In this document: positions 21,392 to 31,381 of the stretch, piece by piece | Numbering within the stretch: the first letter of the stretch is position 1 | Layout: the number at the start of each line of letters is the position of its first letter | Assembly (NCBI RefSeq): GCF_900074915.1 | Contig: NZ_LT222319.1 | Span: 640,001 to 704,000 of the forward strand | DNA from: Pseudomonas cerasi | GTDB lineage: Bacteria > Pseudomonadota > Gammaproteobacteria > Pseudomonadales > Pseudomonadaceae | Direction of reading: 5' to 3' | DNA length: 64,000 bases | The notes under the pieces: generated by a model | Told to the model about the DNA's origin: nothing | The model's database searches: none | The model's input: the letters and a program-made list of their open reading frames with translations, nothing else | Program-made: the position numbers and the translations under genes

Positions 21392-22182
21392 CGTGGCGTC
21401 CAGCGTGTTTCAGCCGCATCCGAAACCGCCTGAGGGCTGAGTTGTTCGTTGGCATACAGCGTGTCGAGATGCTCCCGGCCGACCTCGCTGGCGGCAAGGT
21501 CGAAGTGAATTCGCCCGTCGCGCACCCCGATGACCCGCGGAAAGTGTGCCAGCGCCAGTTCCACCGCATGCAGGCTGGCGACCAGCGTCACGTTGTGCTC
21601 GATGGCGTGCTGACACAGCAGCGCCAGGGTGTGATCGGCGAGGCGCGGGTCCATCGCCGAAACCGGCTCGTCGGCCAGCAGCAGTTCGGGTTGTTGATAC
21701 AGGGCGCGGGCAATGCCGACACGTTGCAGCTGTCCGCCGGACAACTGCTGGCAACGCTCGAACAATTTGTCTGCCAGGTCCAGACGTGCCAATACCTCGC
21801 GGGTGCCGCTGATGTTGAGGGGATGCAGCAGGTTCAGCAGGCTTTTGCCCAGCCCCCACTGACCAAGCCTGCCCGCCGACACCGCAGTGACCACCCGTTG
21901 GCGCGCTGGCAACGGCGGTGCCTGATGAATCAGCGCAATGCGGCTGCGCAGGCGCTGGCGTCGTGTGCTGGAGAGCTGCCAGGGATCAGCCCCCAGCACC
22001 TGCAGTTGCCCGGCACTGGGCGGCAGAGCGCTGGCCAGCAGGTTGAGCAGCGTGGTCTTGCCCGCACCGGATGGCCCGATGATCGCCACCCGCTCGCCGC
22101 GATCAATGCTCAGGTCCAGGCCGCGCAACGCCAGTGTGCCGTCGCTATGGCGCAGCTCGATGCCGGACAGACGCAAGGTCAT
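21385..22182 (-). CDS. ABC transporter ATP-binding protein, phosphonate/selenate type
   Basis: A 265-residue ABC ATPase with Walker A GPSGAGKTTLL, signature LSGGQLQRVGIAR, Walker B LLLADEPVSAMD and the switch histidine in LVASLHAVELA. It belongs to the PhnC-like family and energises the two permeases encoded downstream. Its ATG overlaps the stop of the binding-protein gene (22179-22182). Confidence 0.92.
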   Translation of the reverse strand: MTLRLSGIELRHSDGTLALRGLDLSIDRGERVAIIGPSGAGKTTLLNLLASALPPSAGQLQVLGADPWQLSSTRRQRLRSRIALIHQAPPLPARQRVVTAVSAGRLGQWGLGKSLLNLLHPLNISGTREVLARLDLADKLFERCQQLSGGQLQRVGIARALYQQPELLLADEPVSAMDPRLADHTLALLCQHAIEHNVTLVASLHAVELALAHFPRVIGVRDGRIHFDLAASEVGREHLDTLYANEQLSPQAVSDAAETRWTPRC

Positions 22183-23030
22183 TTCAGCAGGTCGGCAGCG
22201 CGTGCGGCTTCTTCGATGCCTTTGTAGTTCTCGGGCTTGGTCTCGATGAAGCGGCTGGCGGCCTGAAGGTCGAGGATCGCCTTCTGCTCCGGGTTGGTCG
22301 GGTCGAGATCAAGGAAGGCCTGTTTGATTTTCGCTGCCAGTGCCGGGTCGAGGCTGCCGCGCACGGTCCAGTTGTAGTCGAAATAAGCCGGTGTGGTCTG
22401 GAAGACATGAACCTTGTTGGTGTCGACCTTGCCGCTGGCGACCAGTTTGTCCCAGACGCTGGCATTGAGCACGCCTGCATCGACCTTGCCCGCCTGAACC
22501 CACGCGGCAGTTGCGTCATGCGCACCGGAATAGGCGACGCGGCTGAAGAACGTTTCCGGTTTGATGTTTTCCTTGAGCATGAAATAACGCGGCATCAGGC
22601 TACCGGATGTCGATGACACCGAGCCGAAGGCAAACGTCTTGCCCTTGAGGTCCGCCAGGGTTTTCACGTCCGGATCGGAGGTGATGAATTTGCTGGTGAA
22701 TTTGGCGTCCTGCTCACGCTGTACCAGTGGCACCGCATTACCGGTCTTGAGGTTGACCTGAACGAAGGTGAAGCCGCCCAGCCAGGCCATGTCGAGCCGG
22801 TCAGTGGCCAGCGCTTCGACCACTGCCGGGTAATCCGCGACTGGAACGAACTCGACTTTCATGCCCAGCCGTTGCTCCAGATAAGCACCCAGCGGCTTGA
22901 ACTTGCGCAGCAGTTCGGTGGGCGCTTCGTCGGGAATGGCCGAGACGCGCAGGGTGTCGGCAGCGTGGCTGGTCAGGGCGGAGAAGGACAGGGCAAGGCC
23001 GGCGGCGAGCGCCAGGGTACGCTTGAGCAT
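22179..23030 (-). CDS. Putative selenate/selenium-compound ABC transporter substrate-binding protein
   Basis: A 283-residue periplasmic binding protein of the PhnD/PtxB fold with a signal peptide (MLKRTLALAAGLALSFSA, cleavage after SHA). The segments VSAIPDEAPTELLRKFKPLG, DRLDMAWLGGFTFVQ and GKTFAFGSVSSTSGSLMP line the predicted oxyanion pocket of the fold. I recognise it as the family annotated as putative selenate ABC transporter binding protein because such genes lie next to selD and selU, exactly as here (divergent, about 235 nt away). Substrate specificity is inference from that neighbourhood; phosphite or phosphonate remains possible. ATG 23030 has GGAGAA upstream; a TTG at 23048 is less likely. 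Confidence 0.82.
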   Translation of the reverse strand: MLKRTLALAAGLALSFSALTSHAADTLRVSAIPDEAPTELLRKFKPLGAYLEQRLGMKVEFVPVADYPAVVEALATDRLDMAWLGGFTFVQVNLKTGNAVPLVQREQDAKFTSKFITSDPDVKTLADLKGKTFAFGSVSSTSGSLMPRYFMLKENIKPETFFSRVAYSGAHDATAAWVQAGKVDAGVLNASVWDKLVASGKVDTNKVHVFQTTPAYFDYNWTVRGSLDPALAAKIKQAFLDLDPTNPEQKAILDLQAASRFIETKPENYKGIEEAARAADLLK

Positions 23031-23200
23031 GGAGGTTCTCCGGTTCAATAGCGGAAAAAGGATAACGTGACGCCCGCCAGCACGAGCAGGCGGCGCTTCA
23101 CAGGATTCGGTGGTGATGCGCGGGGATTATAAGAGGCATGGCGAGAAAGGCCAGTTCGGCAGATTCATCGCCCGAATGCACGATCGGCGCACGACGCGGT

Positions 23201-23230
23201 TTGCGCTGATAAGGGAACAGCCCCTAGACT
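23201..23230 (+). promoter_or_regulatory. Candidate sigma-70 promoter of selD
   Basis: TTGCGC (23201-23206) and TAGACT (23225-23230) are separated by 18 nt and lie 35 nt before the selD ATG. Moderate match to consensus, position plausible. Confidence 0.4.
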
Positions 23231-23265
23231 CCACAGCCTGTTTCCCGGTAACCGAGAGTGTCGCA

Positions 23266-24300
23266 ATGAATGAGCCAATCCGCCTGACCCAGTACAGTCA
23301 TGGAGCAGGGTGTGGCTGCAAGATTTCCCCCAAGGTGCTGGACGTGATCCTCGCTGGCAGCGGCGCTCAGAACCTCGACCCCAGACTCTGGGTTGGCAAT
23401 GCCTCGCGTGATGACGCAGCGGTCTATGCGCTGGATGACGAGCGCGGCGTGGTCTCGACCACGGACTTCTTCATGCCCATCGTCGATGACCCGTTCGACT
23501 TCGGCCGTATCGCCGCGACCAATGCCATTAGTGATATCTATGCGATGGGCGGCGATCCGCTGATGGCCATCGCCATCCTCGGCTGGCCGGTCAATATCCT
23601 CCCGCCAGAAGTGGCGCGTGAAGTTATTCGCGGTGGTCGTGCCGTCTGCGACGCTGCCGGTATTCCGCTGGCGGGCGGGCACTCCATCGACGCGCCGGAG
23701 CCGATCTTCGGTCTGGCGGTGACCGGCGTGGTGCAGAAAAAGCACATGAAACGCAACGACACTGCCCTGGCGGGGAGCACCTTGTACCTGACCAAGCCCC
23801 TGGGCATCGGCATCCTCACCACCGCCGAGAAGAAATCCAGGTTGCGCGATGAAGACATCGGTCTGGCGCGTGACTGGATGTGTACCCTGAACAAGCCGGG
23901 CAGCCGTTTCGGCAAACTCGAAGGGGTGCAGGCCATGACCGATGTCACCGGCTTCGGCCTGCTCGGGCATCTGGTTGAAATGGCGGACGGCGCAGGTCTG
24001 ACCGCGCGTCTGGACTACGCTGCTGTACCGCGTCTGCCCGGCGTCGAGCATTACATTGCCGAGGGCTGTGTGCCGGGCGGCACATTGCGCAATTTTGAAA
24101 GTTACGGCGACAGGATCGGCACACTGACCGACGCCCAGCGTGACCTGTTGTGTGACCCGCAGACAAGCGGCGGTCTGCTGGTCGCGGTCAGCCCTGAAGG
24201 TGAAGCCGAGTTTCTGATCGTGGCCGCCGAACTGGGTCTGTTGCTCAACCCTATCGGCACCCTGCACGAGCGACAGACCCACGCCGTCGAGGTGTTCTGA
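23266..24300 (+). CDS. selD: Selenide, water dikinase SelD (selenophosphate synthetase)
   Basis: Makes selenophosphate from selenide and ATP, the Se donor for selenouridine in tRNA and for selenocysteine. The 344-residue protein has the catalytic loop AGCGCKIS with C16 and K19 (equivalent to Cys17 and Lys20 of E. coli), so it is a cysteine form rather than a selenoprotein. The ATP-binding [17 protein letters not shown] and [11 protein letters not shown] segments are intact. ATG 23266 is chosen by family alignment; an in-frame frame extends further upstream without support. It overlaps the next gene by one base (TGATG), so it is coupled to mnmH/selU. Confidence 0.95.
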   Translation: MNEPIRLTQYSHGAGCGCKISPKVLDVILAGSGAQNLDPRLWVGNASRDDAAVYALDDERGVVSTTDFFMPIVDDPFDFGRIAATNAISDIYAMGGDPLMAIAILGWPVNILPPEVAREVIRGGRAVCDAAGIPLAGGHSIDAPEPIFGLAVTGVVQKKHMKRNDTALAGSTLYLTKPLGIGILTTAEKKSRLRDEDIGLARDWMCTLNKPGSRFGKLEGVQAMTDVTGFGLLGHLVEMADGAGLTARLDYAAVPRLPGVEHYIAEGCVPGGTLRNFESYGDRIGTLTDAQRDLLCDPQTSGGLLVAVSPEGEAEFLIVAAELGLLLNPIGTLHERQTHAVEVF

Positions 24301-25399
24301 TGGCCGACAACAGCAGCGACTACCGCGCATTGTTTCTCAACGACGTGCCGATGATGGACGCTCGTGCTCCGGTGGAGTTTTCCAAGGGGGCTTTTCCTGG
24401 TGTGATCAACCTGCCGCTGATGAATGACATCGAGCGGCAGAAGGTCGGCACCTGCTACAAGCAACACGGCCAGGACGCCGCTATCCAGCTTGGGCATCAA
24501 TTGGTCTGTGGTCAGGTCAAGGATGAACGCGTCAATGCGTGGGTCGAGTTCGCCAAGGCCAATCCGGATGGCTACCTGTTTGCTTTCGCGGCGGGCTGCG
24601 CTCGCAGACGGTACAGCGCTGGCTGAAGGATGCCGGGGTCGACTACCCACGGGTTCTTGGCGGCTACAAGGCGATGCGCACGTTCCTGCTGGATACCCTG
24701 CACGAGGCGGTGAGCGAATGCGAGATCGTCGTGCTCGGCGGAATGACCGGCACGGGCAAGACCGAAGTGTTGACGCAGCTGCGCAACAGCCTGGACCTGG
24801 AAGGCATCGCCAACCACCGCGGCTCCAGCTTCGGCAAGCGTGCCACCGGGCAACCGGCGCAGATCGACTTCGAGAACCGGCTGGCCATCGACCTGCTCAA
24901 GAAGCGCGCAGCCGGTATCGAACAATTCGTTGTGGAAGATGAAAGCCGTCTGGTCGGTAGTTGCAACGTGCCGCTGGAGCTGCACCAGGCGATGCAGGGC
25001 TGCGCGATGGTCTGGCTGGAAGACAGCTTCGAGAATCGCGTCGAGCGGATTCTCGATGATTACGTGATCAACCTCTGCGCAGAGTTCATCACCGTCAAGG
25101 GCGAAGAGCAAGGCTTTGGCCTGTTCGCCGAGCGTCTGTTGCAAAGCCTGAACAACATTCACAAACGCCTCGGTGGCGAGCGTCACCAGCGACTGTCGGG
25201 CCTTATGCAGGCGGCGCTGGAAGAACAGCAGCGCAGCGGGGCGGTTGATCTGCACCGTGGCTGGATCGAAGGGCTGCTCGGCGAGTACTACGACCCGATG
25301 TACGCTTACCAGCGCGAACACAAGGCGGCGCGTATCGAATTCGCAGGTGATCAAGCGCAAGTGCTGGCCTACCTGCGCGAGCGCTCAGTAAAAGGTTAA
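24300..25399 (+). pseudogene. mnmH: tRNA 2-selenouridine synthase, frameshifted
   Basis: MnmH/SelU exchanges sulfur for selenium in 2-thiouridine at the tRNA wobble position, using selenophosphate from SelD. The coding sequence is split: frame 1 (24300-24626) encodes the start of the rhodanese domain ([19 protein letters not shown]) up to [12 protein letters not shown], then goes out of frame; the rest (about 24581-25399, other frame) continues [19 protein letters not shown] and the P-loop domain [12 protein letters not shown]. Adding one T to the TTT run at 24579-24581 restores GYLFCFRGG and a 366-residue protein of normal family length. The lost base lies at the codon before the rhodanese active-site Cys. 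Either a true pseudogene or a sequencing error. Confidence 0.9.
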
Positions 25400-25432
25400 G
25401 CCTCGACCTCTATCCATCTGGCAAGGGACGCC

Positions 25433-26197
25433 ATGCACTCGATTCTCGATTTCTATCAAACGCTGGGCTGGGGCCTTTCGGCTCTGGTGATCGGCACCTT
25501 TCTGCTGGCCGGAACGGTCAAGGGTGTCATCGGCCTGGGCTTGCCCACCGTGGCAATGGGATTGCTGGGGCTGGCCATGCTGCCGGCGCAGGCTGCGGCG
25601 CTACTGATCATCCCGTCGACGTTCACCAATGTCTGGCAACTGGCGACGGGTGGCAATCTGCGGCCTTTGCTGAAGCGGCTATGGCCGATGCTGAGCATGA
25701 TTTTCATCGGCACTCTGGCCGGGGCGTTCTGGCTGGGCATGAGTGGCGGTCATTCAATGACCCGCGCGTTGGGTGGCGCGTTGTTTCTCTACGCACTGAG
25801 CGGGCTGTTTTTGCCGACCTTCAGGGTTGCTGCCGCTGCCGAGCGCTGGCTGGGCCCGCTGTGCGGTTTGATCACCGGGGTTATCGCTTCGGCCACCGGG
25901 GTATTCGTGATTCCCGTGGTGCCTTATCTGCAGGCGCTGGGGCTTGAGCGCGACCAGTTGGTCCAGGCGCTGGGGTTGTCGTTCACTGTCTCGACGCTGG
26001 CGCTGGCGGCGGGTTTGTCGTGGAACGGCGCACTGGGCGGCGCAGAGCTGGGCGCATCCACGCTGGCGCTGATTCCGGCCCTGTTGGGCATGCTGCTGGG
26101 GCAGTGGCTGCGTCAGCGAATCAGCGCGGTACTGTTCAAGCGTGTGTTCTTCATCGGCATGGGGCTGTTGGGGCTGCATCTGCTGATAAAGGGTTGA
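25433..26197 (+). CDS. TauE/SafE-family membrane transporter
   Basis: A 254-residue inner-membrane protein with about seven to eight hydrophobic helices and the two family repeats, each beginning with a Gly-rich helix (GVIGLGLPTVAMGLL near 30-45 and GVIASATGVFVIPVVPYL near 145-162). TauE/SafE proteins move sulfite, sulfoacetate or other organosulfur anions. It starts 33 nt after mnmH with AAGGGA before the ATG, so it may belong to the selD-mnmH transcript; a role with selenium or sulfur oxyanions is inference. Substrate unknown. Confidence 0.88.
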   Translation: MHSILDFYQTLGWGLSALVIGTFLLAGTVKGVIGLGLPTVAMGLLGLAMLPAQAAALLIIPSTFTNVWQLATGGNLRPLLKRLWPMLSMIFIGTLAGAFWLGMSGGHSMTRALGGALFLYALSGLFLPTFRVAAAAERWLGPLCGLITGVIASATGVFVIPVVPYLQALGLERDQLVQALGLSFTVSTLALAAGLSWNGALGGAELGASTLALIPALLGMLLGQWLRQRISAVLFKRVFFIGMGLLGLHLLIKG

Positions 26198-26392
26198 GCC
26201 TGATGGGGTAAACCCTTTAGCTGTTCACGCATTTCGGTCAATAGTCTTCCTGTCATTCGTGACTGTGAAGCAAGAGTATTTTGCCCTTTGCTGTCTTACT
26301 CATGGACGCACATCTCTTTACTCTCGGCTCATCCATTAATCACCTCCACCTCAGCCTCAAGACGGGCGGGGTCGGGTTGCGAGAGATCAGCC

Positions 26393-26980
26393 ATGAAAAA
26401 AGTATTGTTCCTCAACGGCGGTAAACAGTTTGCGCACTCGGAAGGCCGCTATAACGCGACCCTGCACGAGGCGGGCGTAGCGTTCATGGACCGTGCCGGT
26501 TTCGATGTGAAGCAAACCTTCATTGACGGCGGCTACGACGTGGCCGAGGAAGTGCAGAAGTTTCTCTGGGCCGATGTCATCGTCTGGCAGATGCCTGGCT
26601 GGTGGATGGGGGCGCCCTGGACCGTCAAGAAATACATCGATGAAGTGTTCACCGAGGGCCACGGCAGCCTGTATGCCAATGACGGCCGTACGCGTTCGGA
26701 TGCATCGCAGACATACGGCAGCGGCGGCTTGCTGCATGGCAAACAGTACATGATTTCGGCAACCTGGAATGCGCCACAGAAAGCCTTCGACGACCCGTCC
26801 GACTTCTTCGAAGCCAAAGGTGTCGATGCGGTCTACTTCCCGTTTCACAAGGCCAACGAGTTTTTGGGCATGACCGGCCTGCCGACGTTTCTGGCAGTGG
26901 ACGTAATGAAAATGCCCAATGTCGAAGCAGACGTGCAGCGTTACCAGGCTCATCTGGCCAAGGTGTTTGCTGCGCAGTGA
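26393..26980 (+). CDS. mdaB: NAD(P)H-dependent quinone reductase, MdaB type
   Basis: A flavodoxin-fold FAD enzyme that reduces quinones by two electrons and protects against redox cycling. The 195-residue protein is close to E. coli MdaB (193) along its length: FLWADVIVWQMPGWWMGAPW, KKYIDEVFTEGHGSLYANDG, YGSGGLLHGKQYM and FHKANEFLGM are diagnostic. ATG 26393 follows GAGAGA; upstream in-frame codons from 26288 lack homology. The next gene downstream, in the same direction, is a LysR regulator that may control it. Confidence 0.92.
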   Translation: MKKVLFLNGGKQFAHSEGRYNATLHEAGVAFMDRAGFDVKQTFIDGGYDVAEEVQKFLWADVIVWQMPGWWMGAPWTVKKYIDEVFTEGHGSLYANDGRTRSDASQTYGSGGLLHGKQYMISATWNAPQKAFDDPSDFFEAKGVDAVYFPFHKANEFLGMTGLPTFLAVDVMKMPNVEADVQRYQAHLAKVFAAQ

Positions 26981-27038
26981 GCGCAACCTTTGCACTGAAC
27001 AGCGTTAATATCCCCTGAGTGTTGAGCAGGGGACAACA

Positions 27039-27935
27039 ATGAAAGCCCGATCCGATGAGTTACAGGTGTTTGTCTCGGTTATCGAAAGCGGTTCGATCTC
27101 CGCCGCAGCCGAGAAAATGGGCCAGACGCCCTCAGGCGTCAGCCGCACCCTGTCGCGTCTGGAAGCCAAGCTGGAAACCACGCTGATCAACCGCACTACG
27201 CGGCGCATGGACCTGACCGAGGAGGGCAAGTTCTTTCTGGAGCGTGCGCGTCACATCCTTGAGCAGATGGAAAGCCTCGAAGAACGGCTCTCCTCCTCCA
27301 GGCAGACGCCCGCCGGGCGCTTGCGTATCAACGCCGCGTCACCGTTCATGCTGCATTCCATCGTGCCGCACGTGGCAGAGTTTCGTCAGCGTTATCCGCA
27401 TATCGAGCTGGAGCTCAACAGCGATGACTGGTTCATCGACCTGCTTGAGCAAAGCACGGATATCGCCATCCGCATCGGTGCGCTGTCCGACTCGACCCTG
27501 CATGCCCGCTCACTGGGCAGTTGCCTGCTGAATATCGTGGCCAGCCCGGCTTACCTGCAGCGCCACGGCAGTCCCAAAACTGCAGAGGAGCTGGCGCAGC
27601 ACGTGCTGTTGGGGTTCACCCATGTAGAGGTCCTCAATCATTGGCCGTTGCGCCATGCCGGGGGCGATCGCCTGCCGATCAAGCCCTCCATCTCGGCATC
27701 AAGCGGCGACACCTTGCGCCACCTGGTGCTAGAGGGCGTGGGCATCGCCTGCCTGTCCGATTTCATGACTTGTGATGACCTGCGCGAGGAGCGGATGGTC
27801 TGTCTGTTGAAGGAGGCCAACAGCGGCTATCGTCAGCCGATCCATGCGGTGTATTACCGCAACTCTCGACTGGCACTGAGGATTCAGTGCTTTCTGGATT
27901 TCATGCAGGAGAAGCTTGAGGACTACGCGCGCTGA
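27039..27935 (+). CDS. LysR-family transcriptional regulator
   Basis: A 298-residue LysR regulator. The winged helix-turn-helix is at about 5-62 (ELQVFVSVIESGSISAAAEK, then SGVSRTLSRLEAKLETTL) and is followed by the substrate-binding domain (RLRINAASPFMLHSIVPHV onward). AGGGGA precedes the ATG. It follows mdaB by 58 nt on the same strand; a regulatory link with mdaB is likely but unproven. It ends before a bidirectional terminator shared with ispB. Confidence 0.92.
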   Translation: MKARSDELQVFVSVIESGSISAAAEKMGQTPSGVSRTLSRLEAKLETTLINRTTRRMDLTEEGKFFLERARHILEQMESLEERLSSSRQTPAGRLRINAASPFMLHSIVPHVAEFRQRYPHIELELNSDDWFIDLLEQSTDIAIRIGALSDSTLHARSLGSCLLNIVASPAYLQRHGSPKTAEELAQHVLLGFTHVEVLNHWPLRHAGGDRLPIKPSISASSGDTLRHLVLEGVGIACLSDFMTCDDLREERMVCLLKEANSGYRQPIHAVYYRNSRLALRIQCFLDFMQEKLEDYAR

Positions 27936-27982
27936 GGTCTTGAGTGCGTGTCCGGCTATTAATTGGCTTTCACCCGGGCAAC

Positions 27983-28012
27983 AAAAAGCCCGTCACGCTG
28001 GACGGGCTTTTT
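27983..28012. terminator. Bidirectional terminator between lysR and ispB
   Basis: aaaaagcccgtc and gacgggcttttt form a perfect stem with A-run and T-run on either side, between convergent genes. Confidence 0.88.
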
Positions 28013-28024
28013 ACCGGGCGACTG

Positions 28025-28993
28025 TCAGTGCGTGCGGGCGACTGCAAACTCGCTCAGTTCGACCAGTGCGTCGCGGTACTCGCTGGGCGGCAGTGCGTCC
28101 AGGCAGGCAATGGCACGGGCCGCGTAGTCGCGGGCGAGCTGTGCGGTGTAATCGAGGGCACCGGCGCTTTCCACTGCGTTGCGGATGCTTTCCAGATCTT
28201 CCAGACCACCTTTCTGGATCGCCTGACGAACCAGTGCGGCCTGTTCCGGGCTGCCTTCACGCATGGTGTAGATCAGCGGCAGGGTCGGTTTGCCTTCGGC
28301 GAGGTCGTCACCGACGTTCTTGCCCAGTGTCTCGGCATCGCCACGGTAGTCCAGCAGGTCATCCACCAACTGGAAGGCCACACCCAGATGATCGCCGAAC
28401 GTGCGCAGTGCTTCGCTCTGTTCCTGGGGGGCGTTGCACAGGGCCGCGGCGCTGTGGGTCGAGGCTTCGAACAGCATGGCCGTCTTGCCGCGAATCACTT
28501 CCATGTAGGTTTCTTCGGTGGTGCTGGCGTCACGAATCTTCGAGAGCTGCAACACTTCGCCTTCGGCGATGATGCGGGTTGCCTTGGACAGAATCTTCAT
28601 GACCTCCATCGAGCCCAGTTCGACCATCATTTCGAACGAGCGCGAATAAAGGAAGTCGCCCACCAATACGCTGGGCGCATTGCCCCAGAGCGCGTTGGCG
28701 GTGGAACGACCGCGACGCATGCCGGACATGTCGACAACGTCGTCATGCAGCAGGGTAGCGGTGTGCAGGAATTCGATGGTGGCGGCGAGCAGGCGAACGT
28801 CATCGCCTTCGCGACCCAGTGCCTTGCCACACAGCAGCACCAGCAACGGGCGCAGGCGCTTGCCACCTGCCGACGTGATGTAATCACCGATTTTCGAGAC
28901 CAGCGGTACGCGCGACGTCAGTTGCTTTTTGATGATAAGGTCAACGGCACTAAAGTCGTCCGCCACCGCGCGGTAGAAGGCTTGGGGTTGCAT
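28025..28993 (-). CDS. ispB: Octaprenyl/polyprenyl diphosphate synthase
   Basis: Builds the isoprenoid side chain of ubiquinone by adding isopentenyl units to farnesyl diphosphate. The 322-residue protein has both aspartate-rich motifs: DDVVD at about 84-88 and DDLLD at about 211-215, plus GGKRLRP at the substrate site. The ATG at 28993 gives MQPQAFYRAVADDF, the usual Pseudomonas N-terminus; a GTG at 29002 with GGAG closer to it is an alternative. It is transcribed away from rplU, as in other pseudomonads. Confidence 0.93.
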   Translation of the reverse strand: MQPQAFYRAVADDFSAVDLIIKKQLTSRVPLVSKIGDYITSAGGKRLRPLLVLLCGKALGREGDDVRLLAATIEFLHTATLLHDDVVDMSGMRRGRSTANALWGNAPSVLVGDFLYSRSFEMMVELGSMEVMKILSKATRIIAEGEVLQLSKIRDASTTEETYMEVIRGKTAMLFEASTHSAAALCNAPQEQSEALRTFGDHLGVAFQLVDDLLDYRGDAETLGKNVGDDLAEGKPTLPLIYTMREGSPEQAALVRQAIQKGGLEDLESIRNAVESAGALDYTAQLARDYAARAIACLDALPPSEYRDALVELSEFAVARTH

Positions 28994-29072
28994 CAGCGAC
29001 ACGTGCTCCGGATAGGTTGCGCCGCATGCTAGGTCGCGGGGTAGAGCGTGTCAAGGTATGACGAGGCGCCTC

Positions 29073-29101
29073 TTGCAACACGCGAATGCCTTGCGTACAA
29101 T
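29073..29101 (+). promoter_or_regulatory. Sigma-70 promoter of rplU-rpmA
   Basis: TTGCAA (29073-29078) and TACAAT (29096-29101) are 17 nt apart, followed by a GC-rich stretch typical of ribosomal genes. The leader to the rplU ATG would be about 125 nt. Confidence 0.7.
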
Positions 29102-29232
29102 CGCGCACCCTAACTTTCCTGGGCAGCACCTGCCTTACGCAATGCAAACGGGCCGTTCCAGCCCCATGCAGCCATGCCAGCCGATACTCTTCTTATAAAG
29201 AGCTGGGTGAGCAGGATTTTCGGAGAAATACC

Positions 29233-29544
29233 ATGTACGCAGTAATTGTTACCGGTGGCAAGCAGTACAAAGTCGCCCCAGGTGAATACCTGAAAATTGA
29301 AAAACTGGAAATCGCTACTGGCGAATCCGTCACGTTTGACCGCGTTCTGCTGGTTGGCAATGGCGACGACGTCAATATCGGTGCTCCAGTTGTTGCTGGC
29401 GCTACCGTTGTGGCTGAAGTGGTTTCGCAAGGTCGTCACGATAAGGTTCGTATCATCAAGTTCCGTCGTCGTAAGCACCACATGAAGCGTATGGGCCACC
29501 GCCAGTGGTACACCGAGATCAAAATTACAGGTATTCAGGCTTAA
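29233..29544 (+). CDS. rplU: 50S ribosomal protein L21
   Basis: L21 of the large ribosomal subunit, 103 residues, starting [20 protein letters not shown] and ending in the basic segment [16 protein letters not shown] followed by the invariant [12 protein letters not shown] 29233 has GGAGAAA upstream; the longer in-frame frame from 29086 is leader sequence. First gene of the rplU-rpmA operon. Confidence 0.97.
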   Translation: MYAVIVTGGKQYKVAPGEYLKIEKLEIATGESVTFDRVLLVGNGDDVNIGAPVVAGATVVAEVVSQGRHDKVRIIKFRRRKHHMKRMGHRQWYTEIKITGIQA

Positions 29545-29576
29545 TTCAGCCTAATCCTCAACTGGAGAATTGACTC

Positions 29577-29852
29577 ATGGCTCACAAAAAAGCTGGTGGT
29601 AGTACCCGTAACGGGCGCGACTCAGAAGCCAAACGCCTTGGCGTGAAGATGTATGGCGGCCAGGCTATCATCCCTGGCAACATCATCGTGCGTCAGCGCG
29701 GCACCCAATTCCACGCTGGCTACGGCGTTGGCATGGGTAAAGATCACACCCTGTTCGCGAAAGTGGAAGGCGTGATCAAGTTTCAAGTCAAGGGCGCCTT
29801 CGGTCGCCGCTACGTGAGCATCGTTCCGAAGACTGAAGTCTCCGCAGCGTAA
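29577..29852 (+). CDS. rpmA: 50S ribosomal protein L27
   Basis: L27, 91 residues, begins [20 protein letters not shown] with the N-terminal tail that reaches the peptidyl-transferase centre. It lies 32 nt after rplU with CTGGAGAA before the ATG and is followed by a terminator, so the operon ends here. Confidence 0.97.
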   Translation: MAHKKAGGSTRNGRDSEAKRLGVKMYGGQAIIPGNIIVRQRGTQFHAGYGVGMGKDHTLFAKVEGVIKFQVKGAFGRRYVSIVPKTEVSAA

Positions 29853-29870
29853 TCACGCAGTAGCTTAAGA

Positions 29871-29897
29871 GCCCTGTCTTGCGACGGGGCTTTTTTG
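29871..29897 (+). terminator. Terminator of rplU-rpmA
   Basis: gccctgtc (29871-29878) pairs with gacggggc (29883-29890), followed by six T. Confidence 0.85.
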
Positions 29898-30026
29898 TTT
29901 GTAGAGGTAGAGAGGCAGGTGAGTCTCTTGCAAAACTGTTTGTGCGGGCTGTTGTGATGTTGACCCGTGGGGTCGCTGGTTTCTGATCGGTATCGCAACG
30001 CTCATTTTTGCAAGAGTCTTATGTAA

Positions 30027-31292
<1,266 letters not shown>

Positions 31293-31310
31293 TCGCTTGA
31301 AGTAAACTTG

Positions 31311-31340
31311 AACGCCGCTACGATTGTTAGCGGCGTTTTT
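31311..31340 (+). terminator. Terminator after obgE
   Basis: aacgccgcta (31311-31320) pairs with tagcggcgtt (31328-31337), followed by a T-run. It separates obgE from proB. Confidence 0.85.
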
Positions 31341-31381
31341 GTATCCCGAATTTGAAAATCTCTGGCTAGGGTTGGAAGAAG

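Noticed and set aside
19800..23030. Phosphonate (phn) or phosphite (ptx) utilisation operon
   Set aside because: The transporter fold fits, but no C-P lyase or phosphite dehydrogenase gene is nearby and the locus faces selD; the selenium assignment is preferred though not proven.
24560..24640. Programmed ribosomal frameshift in mnmH
   Set aside because: The run is only three T, there is no stimulatory structure that I can see and the enzyme family is not known to use frameshifting; a deletion explains it more simply.
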